From Casimicrobium huifangae (GTDB taxonomy: Bacteria > Pseudomonadota > Gammaproteobacteria > Burkholderiales > Casimicrobiaceae), in contig NZ_CP041352.1 of the NCBI RefSeq assembly GCF_009746125.1, positions 399,847 to 463,846 on the forward strand: a stretch of 64,000 bases of DNA, read 5' to 3'. The notes beneath the pieces were generated by a model, which searched no databases, had not been told where the DNA came from, and saw only the letters and a program-made list of their open reading frames with translations. How positions within the stretch are numbered: the stretch's first letter is position 1; each line of letters opens with the position of its first letter. The translations under genes were made by a program, and so were the position numbers. This document shows positions 26,048 through 35,207 of this stretch, piece by piece.

Positions 26048-28795
26048 ATGCTGCGCCAAAAACCACTCGTCGTATCACTCGTCCTGGCTGGTCTTATCGC
26101 GGCCTCAGATGTTTCCGCGCTAGGGCTCGGACGCCTCAATGTGACGACCGCGCTTGGCCAGCCGCTCGTCGCTGAAGTCGACCTCTCGGTCGCACCGGGT
26201 GACGACGTCGATTCGATTCGCGTCAATGTTGCTTCACCAGCGGTGTACCGCGCTGCCAACGTTGAGTATCAGGGCGTGCTGCAGACAGTGCGCGCGCAGG
26301 TGCTCCGGCGGCCGAATGGCACGCCGTATGTGCGCCTCGCCAGCAGCCAGTCAATCAACGATCCTTATCTGGACATCCTGCTCGAAGTGAACTCGAGCAC
26401 CGGGCGCCTGGTTCGCGAATATGTGTTCCTGCTGGACCCTCCCGGGGCGGCAGCGGCACAAACCATTGAGCCGGCGCAACCCGCGCGGCCGCCGATGGCG
26501 CCATTGTCCGCCCCCACTCCGGCACCCGCTCCGACCGGGCGTCCTGCGCCCGCCTCTGCGCCTGCAACGGTTGCCCCGGTTAACGCTTCGCGCAGCAGTG
26601 ACGGTGGCAGTTACACAGTGAAATCCGGCGATACGCTGTCCGGCATCGCCGGTCGCAACAGCCTGCCAGGGGTGTCGGTTGAGCAGTTGATGATCGCCAT
26701 CCAGCGCGCCAATCCCGACGCCTTTTCCGGTGGCAATATCAATCGTCTCCGTGCCGGCGCCACGCTGAGCCTGCCCCCTGCGTCCGACGCGCAGGGCATC
26801 ACCCAGAACAATGCGGTCAGCGAGGTGCGCGCCCAGGCGGCCAGCTGGCGCGGTTATGTTGCACGCGTCGCCGATTCCGTGCCGAACGTAGCCGCTGATC
26901 GCCCGACGGCGCGCGCCAGTGGCCGCGTGTCCGGCGCAGTTGCCGATACGGGTACAAACGCAGCCAGCGGCGACAAGCTGAAGCTGTCGCAGGGCGAGCG
27001 CGGCAAACAGGCCAATACCGAATCGAAGGTTGCTGCTACCAAGGCGCTCAAGGAAGAGCAGTCGCGTGCGGCGCAACTTGAAAAGACCAAACAGGATCTT
27101 GAAAAGGCGCTGACGCTCAAGAGCAATACGATGGCTGACGCGCAGGCGAAGGCCAAGGAGGCAGCCAAGGCGCCGCCAGCGCCGCCTCCGGCACCCGCTG
27201 TTGCGGCGAAGGTTGAGCCACCGAAAGCCGTTGCGGTGGCACCTGCCGCGCCGCCGAAGCCGGAACCGGCCAAGGTCGAACCGCCGAAACCTGCTCCGGC
27301 GCCAGCTCCCGCTCCGGTAGTTGCGCCGCCGCCCCCGCCGCCTGCACCGGCTCCGGCGCCAGTCGCGCCGCCACCGCCGCCGCCACCAACGCCGGTAGCA
27401 CCACCACCTGCGCCCGTCGCAGCGCCGACGTCCGCTCCCGAGCCGGCGCCAGCCACTGCGCCTGCGCCAGTCACCCCGCCGCCGGCACCGGTGGCGCCGC
27501 CGGTCGCCAAGGCTGCACCGAAGGCACCGCCGCCCCCGCCGGCTGACGATGGCATCATGGGTTTTGTCGGTGAGAACCCGATTCCCGTGGCTGCTGCCGG
27601 CCTCGGCGTGCTTGGATTGGGCGCCTATTTCCTGTTCGGTCGCCGCCGCAAGAACGACGTGCCGACGGTCACCTCGAAGATCGCCGAGCCGGTGGTCAAC
27701 ACGATGAATCCGGACACCGTCTTCGGCACCTCGGGCCTCGGCGTGGTCAAGACCAATGACGTGCCAGTGCAGAGCCAGTTCAGCCGCTCTGGCATGGGCA
27801 CCATCGATTCCGGTGAGGTTGATCCGGTGGCCGAAGCCGAGGTGTACATCGCCTACGGTCGCGAAGCGCAGGCCGAAGAAATCCTGCGTGAAGCCCTGCT
27901 GCGCGATTCCAGCCGTGCCGACGTGGCCACCAAGCTGGCCGAGATTTGCGCAGCGCAAGGCAAGCGAGACGCTTTCGACAAGCTCGCCAACGACATTACC
28001 GCGATGGATTCCAGTGGCGAATATCGCGCCAAGCTGGCAGATATCGCCTCAACACACTTCCCGGGCCATCCTCTGGCAGGTGGCGGTAGCAGTGCTGCCG
28101 CGCCGGTCAGCGCTCCGGTGGCCGCACCCGCGCCCTCGCCAGTGGTCGCTGCGGCCCCCGTCGTTGCTGCCACAGCCGCTGTGGCCAGCATGGCTGCGCT
28201 CGATACACCGACGGCTCCGGGCTTGCGTGCCGCAGGCCCTGACTTGGCCTCAGCGCCGAGCGCCAGCTCGCTGGACTTCGTGCTTGATGGCATGACCATC
28301 GCCAAGCCGTCCAGTTCGCCCGCACCGGCGCCGGCCCCCGCGTTTGTTGCCGCACCGGCAGCGGCACCGGTGGTGCCTGAAGTGGCGCAACCGGTCGCAC
28401 TGGGCAGCGGCAAGAAGTCGCTGGAGCAGGATCTTGCCGAGCTCGAAGCATCGTTGAAGAAGGCAACGTCGTCGGGTCAGCTCCCGGAATCGGCGATGGA
28501 CTTCACCGACTTCTCGACTGCGACGCCGACCAACCTCGGTACGGTCGGCCCGTCGATGCGTCCGGAAATGCTCGACCTCAGCTTTGATGCTGGCCGCCAG
28601 GGCTTCGTTGACCCGACGCCGTCGATCCTTGACGGTCAGTGGCACGATGCCTCGACCAAGCTTGACCTTGCCCGCGCCTATGAAGAGATGGGCGATCGCG
28701 AGGGTGCCCGCGAAATCCTGCGTGAAGTCATTCACGACGGTGACGAGGCGCAGCAGGCCGAAGCGAAGTCAATGCTGGCCAAACTGGGCGGCTAA
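26048..28795 (+). CDS. fimV: FimV-family cell-pole/pilus assembly protein with LysM domain
   Basis: Inner-membrane polar hub protein associated with type IV pili and twitching. 915 residues: signal peptide (about 1-24), the conserved FimV N-terminal domain (LGLGRLNVTTALGQPLVAEVDLS ... YVRLASSQSINDPYLDILLEV, about 25-135), LysM (YTVKSGDTLSGIAGRN, about 195-245), a coiled coil (about 320-365), a very proline/alanine-rich linker (about 375-500), a single membrane span (VAAAGLGVLGLGAYFLFGRRRK, about 513-535) and a C-terminal TPR-like FimV domain (LDLARAYEEMGDREGAREIL). It lies between leuB and truA, standard for beta-proteobacteria. Confidence 0.93.
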   Translation: MLRQKPLVVSLVLAGLIAASDVSALGLGRLNVTTALGQPLVAEVDLSVAPGDDVDSIRVNVASPAVYRAANVEYQGVLQTVRAQVLRRPNGTPYVRLASSQSINDPYLDILLEVNSSTGRLVREYVFLLDPPGAAAAQTIEPAQPARPPMAPLSAPTPAPAPTGRPAPASAPATVAPVNASRSSDGGSYTVKSGDTLSGIAGRNSLPGVSVEQLMIAIQRANPDAFSGGNINRLRAGATLSLPPASDAQGITQNNAVSEVRAQAASWRGYVARVADSVPNVAADRPTARASGRVSGAVADTGTNAASGDKLKLSQGERGKQANTESKVAATKALKEEQSRAAQLEKTKQDLEKALTLKSNTMADAQAKAKEAAKAPPAPPPAPAVAAKVEPPKAVAVAPAAPPKPEPAKVEPPKPAPAPAPAPVVAPPPPPPAPAPAPVAPPPPPPPTPVAPPPAPVAAPTSAPEPAPATAPAPVTPPPAPVAPPVAKAAPKAPPPPPADDGIMGFVGENPIPVAAAGLGVLGLGAYFLFGRRRKNDVPTVTSKIAEPVVNTMNPDTVFGTSGLGVVKTNDVPVQSQFSRSGMGTIDSGEVDPVAEAEVYIAYGREAQAEEILREALLRDSSRADVATKLAEICAAQGKRDAFDKLANDITAMDSSGEYRAKLADIASTHFPGHPLAGGGSSAAAPVSAPVAAPAPSPVVAAAPVVAATAAVASMAALDTPTAPGLRAAGPDLASAPSASSLDFVLDGMTIAKPSSSPAPAPAPAFVAAPAAAPVVPEVAQPVALGSGKKSLEQDLAELEASLKKATSSGQLPESAMDFTDFSTATPTNLGTVGPSMRPEMLDLSFDAGRQGFVDPTPSILDGQWHDASTKLDLARAYEEMGDREGAREILREVIHDGDEAQQAEAKSMLAKLGG

Positions 28796-28825
28796 CCCCA
28801 CCCGGCAAACCACGCACTGAGTCCC

Positions 28826-29626
28826 ATGGAACCACCCCAGCGCGCCACTCAGCGCTGGGCGCTGGGGCTTGAGTATCGCGGCACTGCATTCTGCGGCTGG
28901 CAGCGCCAGGTCGCGCAGCCGTCGGTACAGCGGGCGCTCGAACTGGCGCTGTCACAGATCGCGCAGACCGAGACCACCGTCATCGCCGCGGGCCGCACCG
29001 ATACCGGTGTGCATGCGTCACTGCAGGTCGTTCACTTCGACACCACCGCCGCGCGCGAGCCGACAGCCTGGGTGCGCGGCGGTAACCAGTTCTTGCCGGA
29101 CGATGTCGCGATCCGCTGGGCGGCGCCCGTGGACGAGCAGTTCCATGCGCGCTTCGCGGCGCGCTCGCGCCGCTACGTCTATCTGCTGACCTCAGCGCCG
29201 CAGCGGCCCGGGCTGCATGCCGGCCGCGTCGGCTGGACGCACTGGCCGCTCGATCTCGCGCGCATCGAGGCAGCGCTGCCCGCGTTGTGGGGCACGCACG
29301 ACTTCACGAGCTTTCGCGCCGCCGAATGCCAGGCCAAGTCGCCGGTCAAGACCATCCATTCGGCCGTCGTACAGCAGCGCGGCGCGGTGCTGCGCTTCGA
29401 CTTTCATGCCGACGCCTTCCTGCATCACATGATCCGCAATATCGTCGGCGCGCTGGTCTACATCGGTAGCGGCCGCCAGCCAAGTGGCTGGCTGCGCGAA
29501 CTGATCGCCCAACGCGACCGCAAGCTGGCGGCGCCGACCTTCGCGCCGGACGGACTGTATCTCGCTGGAATTGAGTACGATCGCGAGCATCAGCTACCCG
29601 AGCAATTCGTCGATCCATGTCTCTGA
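28826..29626 (+). CDS. truA: tRNA pseudouridine(38-40) synthase
   Basis: Modifies U38-U40 of the tRNA anticodon arm. The 266-residue protein has LEYRGTAFCGWQRQ, the catalytic Asp in AGRTDTGVHA, RYVYLLTSAPQRPGLHAGRVGWTHW, FTSFRAAECQAKSPVK and HHMIRNIVGALVYIG. It follows fimV by 30 bp. Its stop codon lies next to the left arm of the inverted repeat that reaches into trpF. Confidence 0.96.
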   Translation: MEPPQRATQRWALGLEYRGTAFCGWQRQVAQPSVQRALELALSQIAQTETTVIAAGRTDTGVHASLQVVHFDTTAAREPTAWVRGGNQFLPDDVAIRWAAPVDEQFHARFAARSRRYVYLLTSAPQRPGLHAGRVGWTHWPLDLARIEAALPALWGTHDFTSFRAAECQAKSPVKTIHSAVVQQRGAVLRFDFHADAFLHHMIRNIVGALVYIGSGRQPSGWLRELIAQRDRKLAAPTFAPDGLYLAGIEYDREHQLPEQFVDPCL

Positions 29627-29728
29627 TTCCTTTTCCAATTCAATCCGATACGTCGTTGCTCCTCCTTGCCGTGCAGCAGCACTGTCTGCGTCGTCGCGTC
29701 TAGTCTCGAATTGAATTGGAAAAGGAAT
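29626..29728. promoter_or_regulatory. 19-bp perfect inverted repeat burying the trpF ribosome-binding site and start
   Basis: ATTCCTTTTCCAATTCAAT at 29626-29644 is exactly complementary to 29710-29728, with a 65-base loop. The right arm contains the purine-rich Shine-Dalgarno (GGAAAAGG) and the first two bases of the trpF ATG; the left arm begins on the last base of the truA stop codon. In a truA-trpF transcript the pairing would mask trpF initiation unless ribosomes ending truA open it. It may be a translational-coupling switch or a repeat insertion; the sequence alone does not decide. Confidence 0.75.
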
Positions 29729-30392
29729 GAGCTCACTCGCCTCGCAAGCACGGACCCGCATCAAGATCTGCGGGCTGCGTGAAGAAGAGCACGTCGACGC
29801 GGCCGTTGAATCGGGCGCGGACGCAATCGGCTTTGTGCTGTATCCGCCCAGCGTACGCGCGATCACGCTCGCCCATTGCGCTGCGCTTGCGCGCCGGGTG
29901 CCGGCGTTTGTGAGCACGGTCGCGCTGTTCGTGAACCCGACGCGTGACGAGGTCTCGACGGCGCTCGCGACGGCGCGCATCGACCTGCTGCAGTTTCACG
30001 GCAGCGAGCCCGAGGACTTCTGCGCGAGCTTCGGACGGCCCTATCTCAAGGCATTCGCGGTCTGCGAGGGCTTCGATTTACTACAATCGGCAGTTCAGTA
30101 CGCCTCCGCATCGGCCCTCCTGCTGGACACGCCGAGCGCTGGACACGGCGGCAGTGGAAAGACCTTCGATTGGCAGCTAGTCAACACTCCAAACATCGCA
30201 AACGCGCCCGTGCCTCGGGTCGTTTTGTCTGGTGGCTTGACTGCTGCAAATGTGGCCGACGCGCTTAGCGCGGTCCGTCCCTTCGCGGTGGATGTCTCGA
30301 GCGGCGTAGAAGTCTCGCGCGGCCAGAAGTCCACCGATCTCATCAAGCAGTTTTGCCGCGCCGTACACGCGGCTGATGTCACCAGCCCTTGA
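29727..30392 (+). CDS. trpF: phosphoribosylanthranilate isomerase
   Basis: TIM-barrel enzyme of tryptophan synthesis, 221 residues. Motifs: IKICGLREEEHVDAAVESGADAIGFVLYPPSVRAI, VALFVNP, LQFHGSEPEDFC and LSGGLTAANVADAL with VDVSSGVE at the phosphate-binding end. Translation initiation lies inside the right arm of a long inverted repeat. trpB and trpA follow. Confidence 0.96.
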   Translation: MSSLASQARTRIKICGLREEEHVDAAVESGADAIGFVLYPPSVRAITLAHCAALARRVPAFVSTVALFVNPTRDEVSTALATARIDLLQFHGSEPEDFCASFGRPYLKAFAVCEGFDLLQSAVQYASASALLLDTPSAGHGGSGKTFDWQLVNTPNIANAPVPRVVLSGGLTAANVADALSAVRPFAVDVSSGVEVSRGQKSTDLIKQFCRAVHAADVTSP

Positions 30393-30487
30393 CGCAGATT
30401 GCCGCAGATTTCGCGCTGACTAGCGCTGATTTCCGTCGGGTTTGAATCTGTTGTCACCTGCGTGACGTCAGCGCAAATCTGCGTCAA
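30389..30487. repeat. extended inverted repeat between trpF and trpB
   Basis: TTGACGCAGATT (30389-30400, overlapping the trpF stop) pairs with AATCTGCGTCAA (30476-30487), and GCGCTGAC (30413-30420) with GTCAGCGC (30467-30474), giving about 20 bp of stem with an extra near-repeat unit GCCGCAGATTTC on the left side. The right arm ends just before the trpB Shine-Dalgarno AAAGGAAG. It may be a dispersed repeat or an mRNA structure tuning trpB. Confidence 0.7.
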
Positions 30488-30498
30488 AAGGAAGATTC

Positions 30499-31701
30499 AT
30501 GAAACCCTACGACCTGCCCGATAGCCACGGCCACTTCGGCCCATACGGCGGCACTTTCGTTGCCGAAACCCTGATTGCCGCGCTCGAAGAGCTCAAGGCG
30601 CAGTACGCGAAATACCAGCACGACCCGGCGTTCAAGGCCGAGTTCGAGCACGAGCTGAAATACTTCGTCGGCCGTCCCAGCCCCGTTTACCACGCCAAAC
30701 GCTGGAGCGACATGCTCGGCGGCGCGCAGATCTACTTCAAGCGCGAAGACCTCAATCACACTGGCGCCCACAAGATCAACAACTGCATCGGCCAGGCGCT
30801 TCTGGCGAAGCGCCTCGGCAAACCGCGGGTGATCGCCGAAACCGGCGCCGGCCAGCACGGCGTAGCGACCGCCACGATCGCCGCGCGCTATGGCCTCGAA
30901 TGCGTTGTCTACATGGGCAGCGAGGACGTCAAGCGCCAGGCGCAGAACGTCTATCGCATGAAGCTGCTGGGCGCGAGCGTGGTGCCCGTCGAGAGCGGAT
31001 CGAAGACGCTGAAAGACGCGCTGAACGAAGCGCTGCGCGACTGGGTGACCAACGTCGACAACACCTTCTACATCATCGGCACCGTTGCCGGTCCGCACCC
31101 GTATCCGATGATGGTGCGCGACTTCCAGTCAGTGATCGGCACCGAATGCATCGCGCAAATGCCCGAAGTCGCCGGTCGCCAGCCCGACGCGGTGATCGCC
31201 TGCGTCGGCGGAGGCTCCAACGCGATGGGCATCTTCTATCCGTACATCCCGTACGAGAAGACGCGCCTGATCGGCGTCGAGGCGGCGGGTGAGGGTATCG
31301 CCACCGGCAAGCACTCGGCGTCGCTCACGCAGGGCGTGCCCGGCGTGCTGCACGGCAATCGCACCTATCTGCTGCAGGACGAAGACGGCCAGATTATCGA
31401 GACGCATTCGGTCAGCGCGGGCCTCGACTATCCGGGCGTCGGCCCCGAGCATGCCTATCTCAAGGACAGCCACCGCGCCGAGTACGTGAGCATCACCGAC
31501 GACGAAGCACTGAAGGCATTCCACGACTGTTGCCGCATCGAGGGCATCATCCCCGCCCTCGAATCGAGCCACGCGATCGCGCACGCAACGCGCATCGCGC
31601 CAACGATGGCGAAAGACCAGATCCTGCTGGTGAACCTTTCAGGTCGCGGCGACAAGGACATGCATACCGTGGCGCAACGCTCCGGACTGGAGTGGAAGTA
31701 A
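30499..31701 (+). CDS. trpB: tryptophan synthase beta subunit
   Basis: PLP enzyme that joins indole and serine. The 400-residue protein has [12 protein letters not shown], the PLP-lysine motif [27 protein letters not shown], the phosphate-binding [15 protein letters not shown] and [12 protein letters not shown]. It overlaps trpA by one base (TAATG), as usual for coupled trpBA. Confidence 0.98.
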   Translation: MKPYDLPDSHGHFGPYGGTFVAETLIAALEELKAQYAKYQHDPAFKAEFEHELKYFVGRPSPVYHAKRWSDMLGGAQIYFKREDLNHTGAHKINNCIGQALLAKRLGKPRVIAETGAGQHGVATATIAARYGLECVVYMGSEDVKRQAQNVYRMKLLGASVVPVESGSKTLKDALNEALRDWVTNVDNTFYIIGTVAGPHPYPMMVRDFQSVIGTECIAQMPEVAGRQPDAVIACVGGGSNAMGIFYPYIPYEKTRLIGVEAAGEGIATGKHSASLTQGVPGVLHGNRTYLLQDEDGQIIETHSVSAGLDYPGVGPEHAYLKDSHRAEYVSITDDEALKAFHDCCRIEGIIPALESSHAIAHATRIAPTMAKDQILLVNLSGRGDKDMHTVAQRSGLEWK

Positions 31702-32513
31702 TGAGTACCAGCAACAGCAACCGCATCGACGCAACCTTTGCTGCGCTCAAGGCAAGCAACAGAAAGGCGCTGATCCCGTTCATCACCGCCGGCGACCCCT
31801 CGCTGGATAGCACCTTGCCGACCATGCACGCACTTGCCATGGCGGGTGCGGATGTGATCGAACTGGGTGTGCCATTCTCCGACCCGATGGCCGACGGCCC
31901 GGTGATCCAGCGCTCGTCCGAACGCGCGCTGGCCAAAGGGATGTCGTTGCGCAAGGTGCTCGCGATCGTCACCGAGTTCCGCAAGACGAACAGCAAGACA
32001 CCCGTGGTGCTGATGGGCTACGCCAATCCGATTGAAGCGATCGGGCAGGCGAAGTTTGTCGATGCCGCCGCTGCCGCAGGTGTTGATGGCGTGTTGGTGG
32101 TGGACTATCCACCCGAAGAAGCCGACGACTTCTCGGCGTTGCTGCAAGGCAAGGGACTGGCGCCGATCTTCCTGCTCGCGCCGACGTCCACGCCGGAACG
32201 CATCGCGCATGTCGCACGCCTCGCACGTGGCTACGTGTACTACGTGAGCTTGCGTGGCGTTACTGGCGCTGGTCATCTCGACGTTGACGAGGTGGCCGGC
32301 AAGGTAGCGGCGATCAAGGCGGCCGTGCCGGTGCCAGTCGGTGTTGGTTTCGGCATTCGTGATGGTGCCACCGCCAAACGCATCGGCGCGTTCGCTGACG
32401 CCGTGGTGATCGGTTCCGCGCTGGTACAGACGATGTTCGATGCACCGGCGGATCAGGTCGCCAACGCTGGCGGCGCGTGGCTGGGTGAAGTGCGCAAAGC
32501 AATGGATGCCTGA
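31701..32513 (+). CDS. trpA: tryptophan synthase alpha subunit
   Basis: TIM-barrel subunit that releases indole from indole-3-glycerol phosphate for TrpB. ATG 31701, overlapping the trpB stop, gives 270 residues; the frame is open further upstream inside trpB, but that part is not TrpA-like. Motifs: [31 protein letters not shown] (catalytic Glu and Asp), [13 protein letters not shown] and [16 protein letters not shown]. accD, which often follows trpA in this group, is not here. Confidence 0.97.
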   Translation: MSTSNSNRIDATFAALKASNRKALIPFITAGDPSLDSTLPTMHALAMAGADVIELGVPFSDPMADGPVIQRSSERALAKGMSLRKVLAIVTEFRKTNSKTPVVLMGYANPIEAIGQAKFVDAAAAAGVDGVLVVDYPPEEADDFSALLQGKGLAPIFLLAPTSTPERIAHVARLARGYVYYVSLRGVTGAGHLDVDEVAGKVAAIKAAVPVPVGVGFGIRDGATAKRIGAFADAVVIGSALVQTMFDAPADQVANAGGAWLGEVRKAMDA

Positions 32514-32522
32514 TAGCGGGGC

Positions 32523-32557
32523 GAGTCTCGTGCTGAACCTGCTTCAGGACGAGACTC
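32523..32557. terminator. long hairpin downstream of trpA, possible terminator
   Basis: GAGTCTCGT / ACGAGACTC plus, past a G-G mismatch, CTGAA / TTCAG around a CCTGC loop: 14 paired bases. No T-run follows, so termination is uncertain. The sequence type (CTGAACCTGCTTCAG) resembles dispersed palindromic repeats seen in other genomes. Confidence 0.55.
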
Positions 32558-32609
32558 CGCATCGTTCACTGCCTGTCAAGCCGGTACCATCACGGCAAAG
32601 GAGAACGGC

Positions 32610-33353
32610 ATGCGATTGAAAAACAAGGTTGCCATCGTCACCGGTGGCGCACAGGGGTTCGGGCTCGGCATCGTTGAGCGCTTCGCTGCTGAAGGCGCGA
32701 AGATCATGATCGTCGATGTGCAGGGGGACGCGGCGATTGCGGCCGCAGCCAAATGCCCGGACGCGCACGGCATGCGGGCGGACGTGTCGAAGTCGGCGGA
32801 CTGGGCCGACATCGCGCAGTCAACGCTCGACGCTTTTGGCCGCATCGACATCGTGGTCAACAACGCCGGCGTGTCGCACCGTAACCAGCCGATGCTGGAA
32901 GTCGACGAGGCTGAATTCGACCGTGTTTACGCGGTCAACGTGAAGTCGATCTATCTCTCGGCGCAGCATTGCGTGCCGGTGTTTCGCCAGCAGGGCGCCG
33001 GCTGCTTCGTGCAGATCGCGTCCACGGCTGGCGTTCGCCCACGCCCCGGTCTCACGTGGTACAACGGCTCGAAGGGTGCGGTGATCCTCACCAGCAAGTC
33101 GATGGCGGTGGAGCTGGCGAAGGACAACATCCGCGTCAACTGCATCAATCCGGTGGCGGGCGAGACGCCGCTGCTGGCCACCTTCATGGGTGAGGACACG
33201 CCCGAGAAACGCGCTCTGTTCCGCGCTTCCATCCCGCTCGGTCGTCTTTCCACTCCGAAAGACATTGCCAACGCGGCGCTGTTTCTCGCCAGCGACGAGG
33301 CGGAATTCATCACGGGTGCCTGCCTTGAGGTGGATGGCGGGCGCTGCGTCTAG
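32610..33353 (+). CDS. SDR family NAD(P)-dependent oxidoreductase
   Basis: Classical short-chain dehydrogenase, 247 residues, cytoplasmic. Cofactor motif VTGGAQGFGLG (residues about 10-20), NNAGVSH, the catalytic Ser in QIASTAG and the YNGSK Tyr/Lys pair, then NCINPVAGETPLL. An acidic residue after beta-2 (IVDVQ) suggests NAD(H) preference. A GGAG ribosome-binding site is present. Substrate unknown; 3-oxoacyl-ACP reductase-like or alcohol/glucose dehydrogenase-like roles are possible. Confidence 0.9.
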   Translation: MRLKNKVAIVTGGAQGFGLGIVERFAAEGAKIMIVDVQGDAAIAAAAKCPDAHGMRADVSKSADWADIAQSTLDAFGRIDIVVNNAGVSHRNQPMLEVDEAEFDRVYAVNVKSIYLSAQHCVPVFRQQGAGCFVQIASTAGVRPRPGLTWYNGSKGAVILTSKSMAVELAKDNIRVNCINPVAGETPLLATFMGEDTPEKRALFRASIPLGRLSTPKDIANAALFLASDEAEFITGACLEVDGGRCV

Positions 33354-33389
33354 CGTCCCCGCTTTCCGGGGCTGACAGAGTTTTCGTCT

Positions 33390-33417
33390 ATCCTCCTCCT
33401 TGAGGAATCAGGAGGAT
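33390..33417 (+). promoter_or_regulatory. hairpin masking the Shine-Dalgarno of the WS/DGAT gene
   Basis: ATCCTCCT at 33390-33397 is perfectly complementary to AGGAGGAT at 33410-33417, with a further CCT-tg-AGG pairing inside the 12-base loop. The right arm contains the only Shine-Dalgarno (GGAGG 33411-33415) for the ATG at 33424. Stable pairing would block translation; melting or a ligand or protein would allow it. This is a candidate RNA thermometer or other translational switch. Confidence 0.6.
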
Positions 33418-33423
33418 TGCAAC

Positions 33424-35148
33424 ATGGCGACGCGCAACAAGGGCGAGGGCAACGGCCGCGCCGGACTGTCCGGGCTCGACGCATCGTTTCTCTACCTGGA
33501 GACGCCGGAACAACCGATGCACGTCTCCAGCCTGTGCATCTACGAAATCCCTGACGCACTCCGACGCAATTTCCCGAAAGCCGTCACCGAGCATCTGAAG
33601 AAGCGGCTGCACCTGGCGCCGATCTTCACCAATGTGCTGGCTTACGCACCATACGGCCTTGGGCACCCGCACTGGGAGCATGCCGATGAACTGGACTTTG
33701 ACTATCACGTCCGCGTGATCGAGCTGCCGAAGCCGGGCACCATGCGCCAACTCGAAGCTGCCGTCGCGAAGGCGCATGCCGAACTGATGGACCGCTCGCG
33801 GCCGCTGTGGCAGTTCACCCTGTTCACCGGCCTCAAGAGTGGTGAAGTCGGCCTCTACGGCAAGGTGCATCACGCGGCGCTCGACGGCAAGGGCGGCACT
33901 GTGCTGGCCAATTCGATTCTCGATTTGACGGCCACGCCGCGCGAAGTGCCGCCACCACCGCAACACGCCAAACCGGCCGCCGAAAAACCTGCCAGGGCCG
34001 ACACCAAAATCGGCGACATGATCGGCGCCGTGTTCTCCAATTCGCTGGCGCAATACGCCAAGATCGTGAAGTCGCTCCCGAGCGTTGCCGGCGCGGTGAT
34101 CGAAGCCGCCGCGCCGGTGCTCAAGAAATCGGTCGCCGAACGCGAGACGCCGTTTCACTTCGCGCCGCGCACGCCGTTCAACGTCAACATTTCGACCAAG
34201 CGCAACTTTGCCACCGCCACGCTCTCGTTCGCCGAGGTCCGCAACGCGGCGCGCACGCTGGGAGGCTCGGTCAACGACGGCGTGCTGTTCATTTGCGCCT
34301 CGGCACTGCGCACTTACCTCAAGCAGCATAACGCGCTGCCCAAGCGCACACTGGTTGCCGCCATGCCGGTGAGCCTGCGCGAGGAGAGCAACAAGGATCT
34401 GAACAACCAGGCCTCGATGGTGCTGGCCGAACTGGGCACCAATCATGGCGACGCCGCCGTGCGCTGGCAGGCCATCCTCACCTCCACTGGCAAGATCAAG
34501 GAGTCGCTCAAAAGCCTGAAGAGCGTGCTGCCGACCGACTACCCCGGTCTGCTGGCGCCGCTGCTGGTGTCCCGCCTCAACGCCGCCGTGGCCAGCACCA
34601 AGCTGATGGAGCGCATGCCACCGGTGGCTAATGTGGTCATCAGCAACGTGCCCGGCCCGCAGGTGCCGCTGTATCTCGCCGGCGCGCAGATGAAGACCTT
34701 CTTTCCGGTCTCCATCGTGGTGCATGGCATGGCGCTCAACATCACCGTGCAGACTTACTGTGGCCGCATCGACTTTGGGCTGATCGCCTGTCGTGAAGCG
34801 ATGCCCGACCTCAACGATCTCGGCACCGCGATCGAGGGTGGTTTCGACGAGTTGGTCGCACTGGCGACGGTGCGCGCCGAGATCGACCGCGAACGTGCCG
34901 GCGAGGCCGCTCGTAGCGAGGCGGCAGACGCAGCCGCCGCAGTGAAGGCCGTGAAAAAGTCCGCCGCCAAGCGGGCAGCCACGACGGCAGCAAGCAAGAA
35001 ACCGGCGGCGAAGAAACCTGCTGCGAAGAAGCTCGCTGCCAAGAAGCCCGCTGCCAAGAAGCCCGCGGTGAAAGAGCCAGCAACCAAAACGGCTGCTGCA
35101 ACTGACGCAACAGGCCGGTCGAGCAAACACTCCAGCACCCGCCGCTAA
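33424..35148 (+). CDS. wax ester synthase/diacylglycerol acyltransferase with histone-H1-like tail
   Basis: WS/DGAT enzyme (574 residues) that esterifies fatty alcohols or diacylglycerol with acyl-CoA, making storage lipid. The condensing-enzyme motif HHAALDG is at residues 149-155; the C-terminal domain has NVVISNVPGPQVPLYLAGA and the FGLIACREAMPDL segment. ATG 33424 is fixed by GGAGG just upstream; an in-frame TTG at 33400 is disregarded. Odd feature: about 75 C-terminal residues (from about 500) form an Ala/Lys/Pro-rich tail with AAKKPAAKK-type repeats like histone H1 or PHA-granule-associated DNA-binding proteins. Two alpha/beta hydrolases follow and may act on the lipid. Confidence 0.92.
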   Translation: MATRNKGEGNGRAGLSGLDASFLYLETPEQPMHVSSLCIYEIPDALRRNFPKAVTEHLKKRLHLAPIFTNVLAYAPYGLGHPHWEHADELDFDYHVRVIELPKPGTMRQLEAAVAKAHAELMDRSRPLWQFTLFTGLKSGEVGLYGKVHHAALDGKGGTVLANSILDLTATPREVPPPPQHAKPAAEKPARADTKIGDMIGAVFSNSLAQYAKIVKSLPSVAGAVIEAAAPVLKKSVAERETPFHFAPRTPFNVNISTKRNFATATLSFAEVRNAARTLGGSVNDGVLFICASALRTYLKQHNALPKRTLVAAMPVSLREESNKDLNNQASMVLAELGTNHGDAAVRWQAILTSTGKIKESLKSLKSVLPTDYPGLLAPLLVSRLNAAVASTKLMERMPPVANVVISNVPGPQVPLYLAGAQMKTFFPVSIVVHGMALNITVQTYCGRIDFGLIACREAMPDLNDLGTAIEGGFDELVALATVRAEIDRERAGEAARSEAADAAAAVKAVKKSAAKRAATTAASKKPAAKKPAAKKLAAKKPAAKKPAVKEPATKTAAATDATGRSSKHSSTRR

Positions 35149-35207
35149 ACTGATTCGCGCTATGCGCCCGTCGCTGTCGCGTTGGCGGCGTCGAGCAGGA
35201 GAACACA

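Noticed and set aside
26351-27958. 535-codon minus-strand open frame over fimV
   Set aside because: Runs of Arg/Gly come from the complement of the Pro/Ala-rich FimV linker; not a gene.
34960-35148. WS/DGAT Lys/Ala tail as a frameshift artefact
   Set aside because: The reading frame continues unbroken from the enzyme domain to the stop, with regular AAG/AAA-GCC codon repeats, so it appears genuine.
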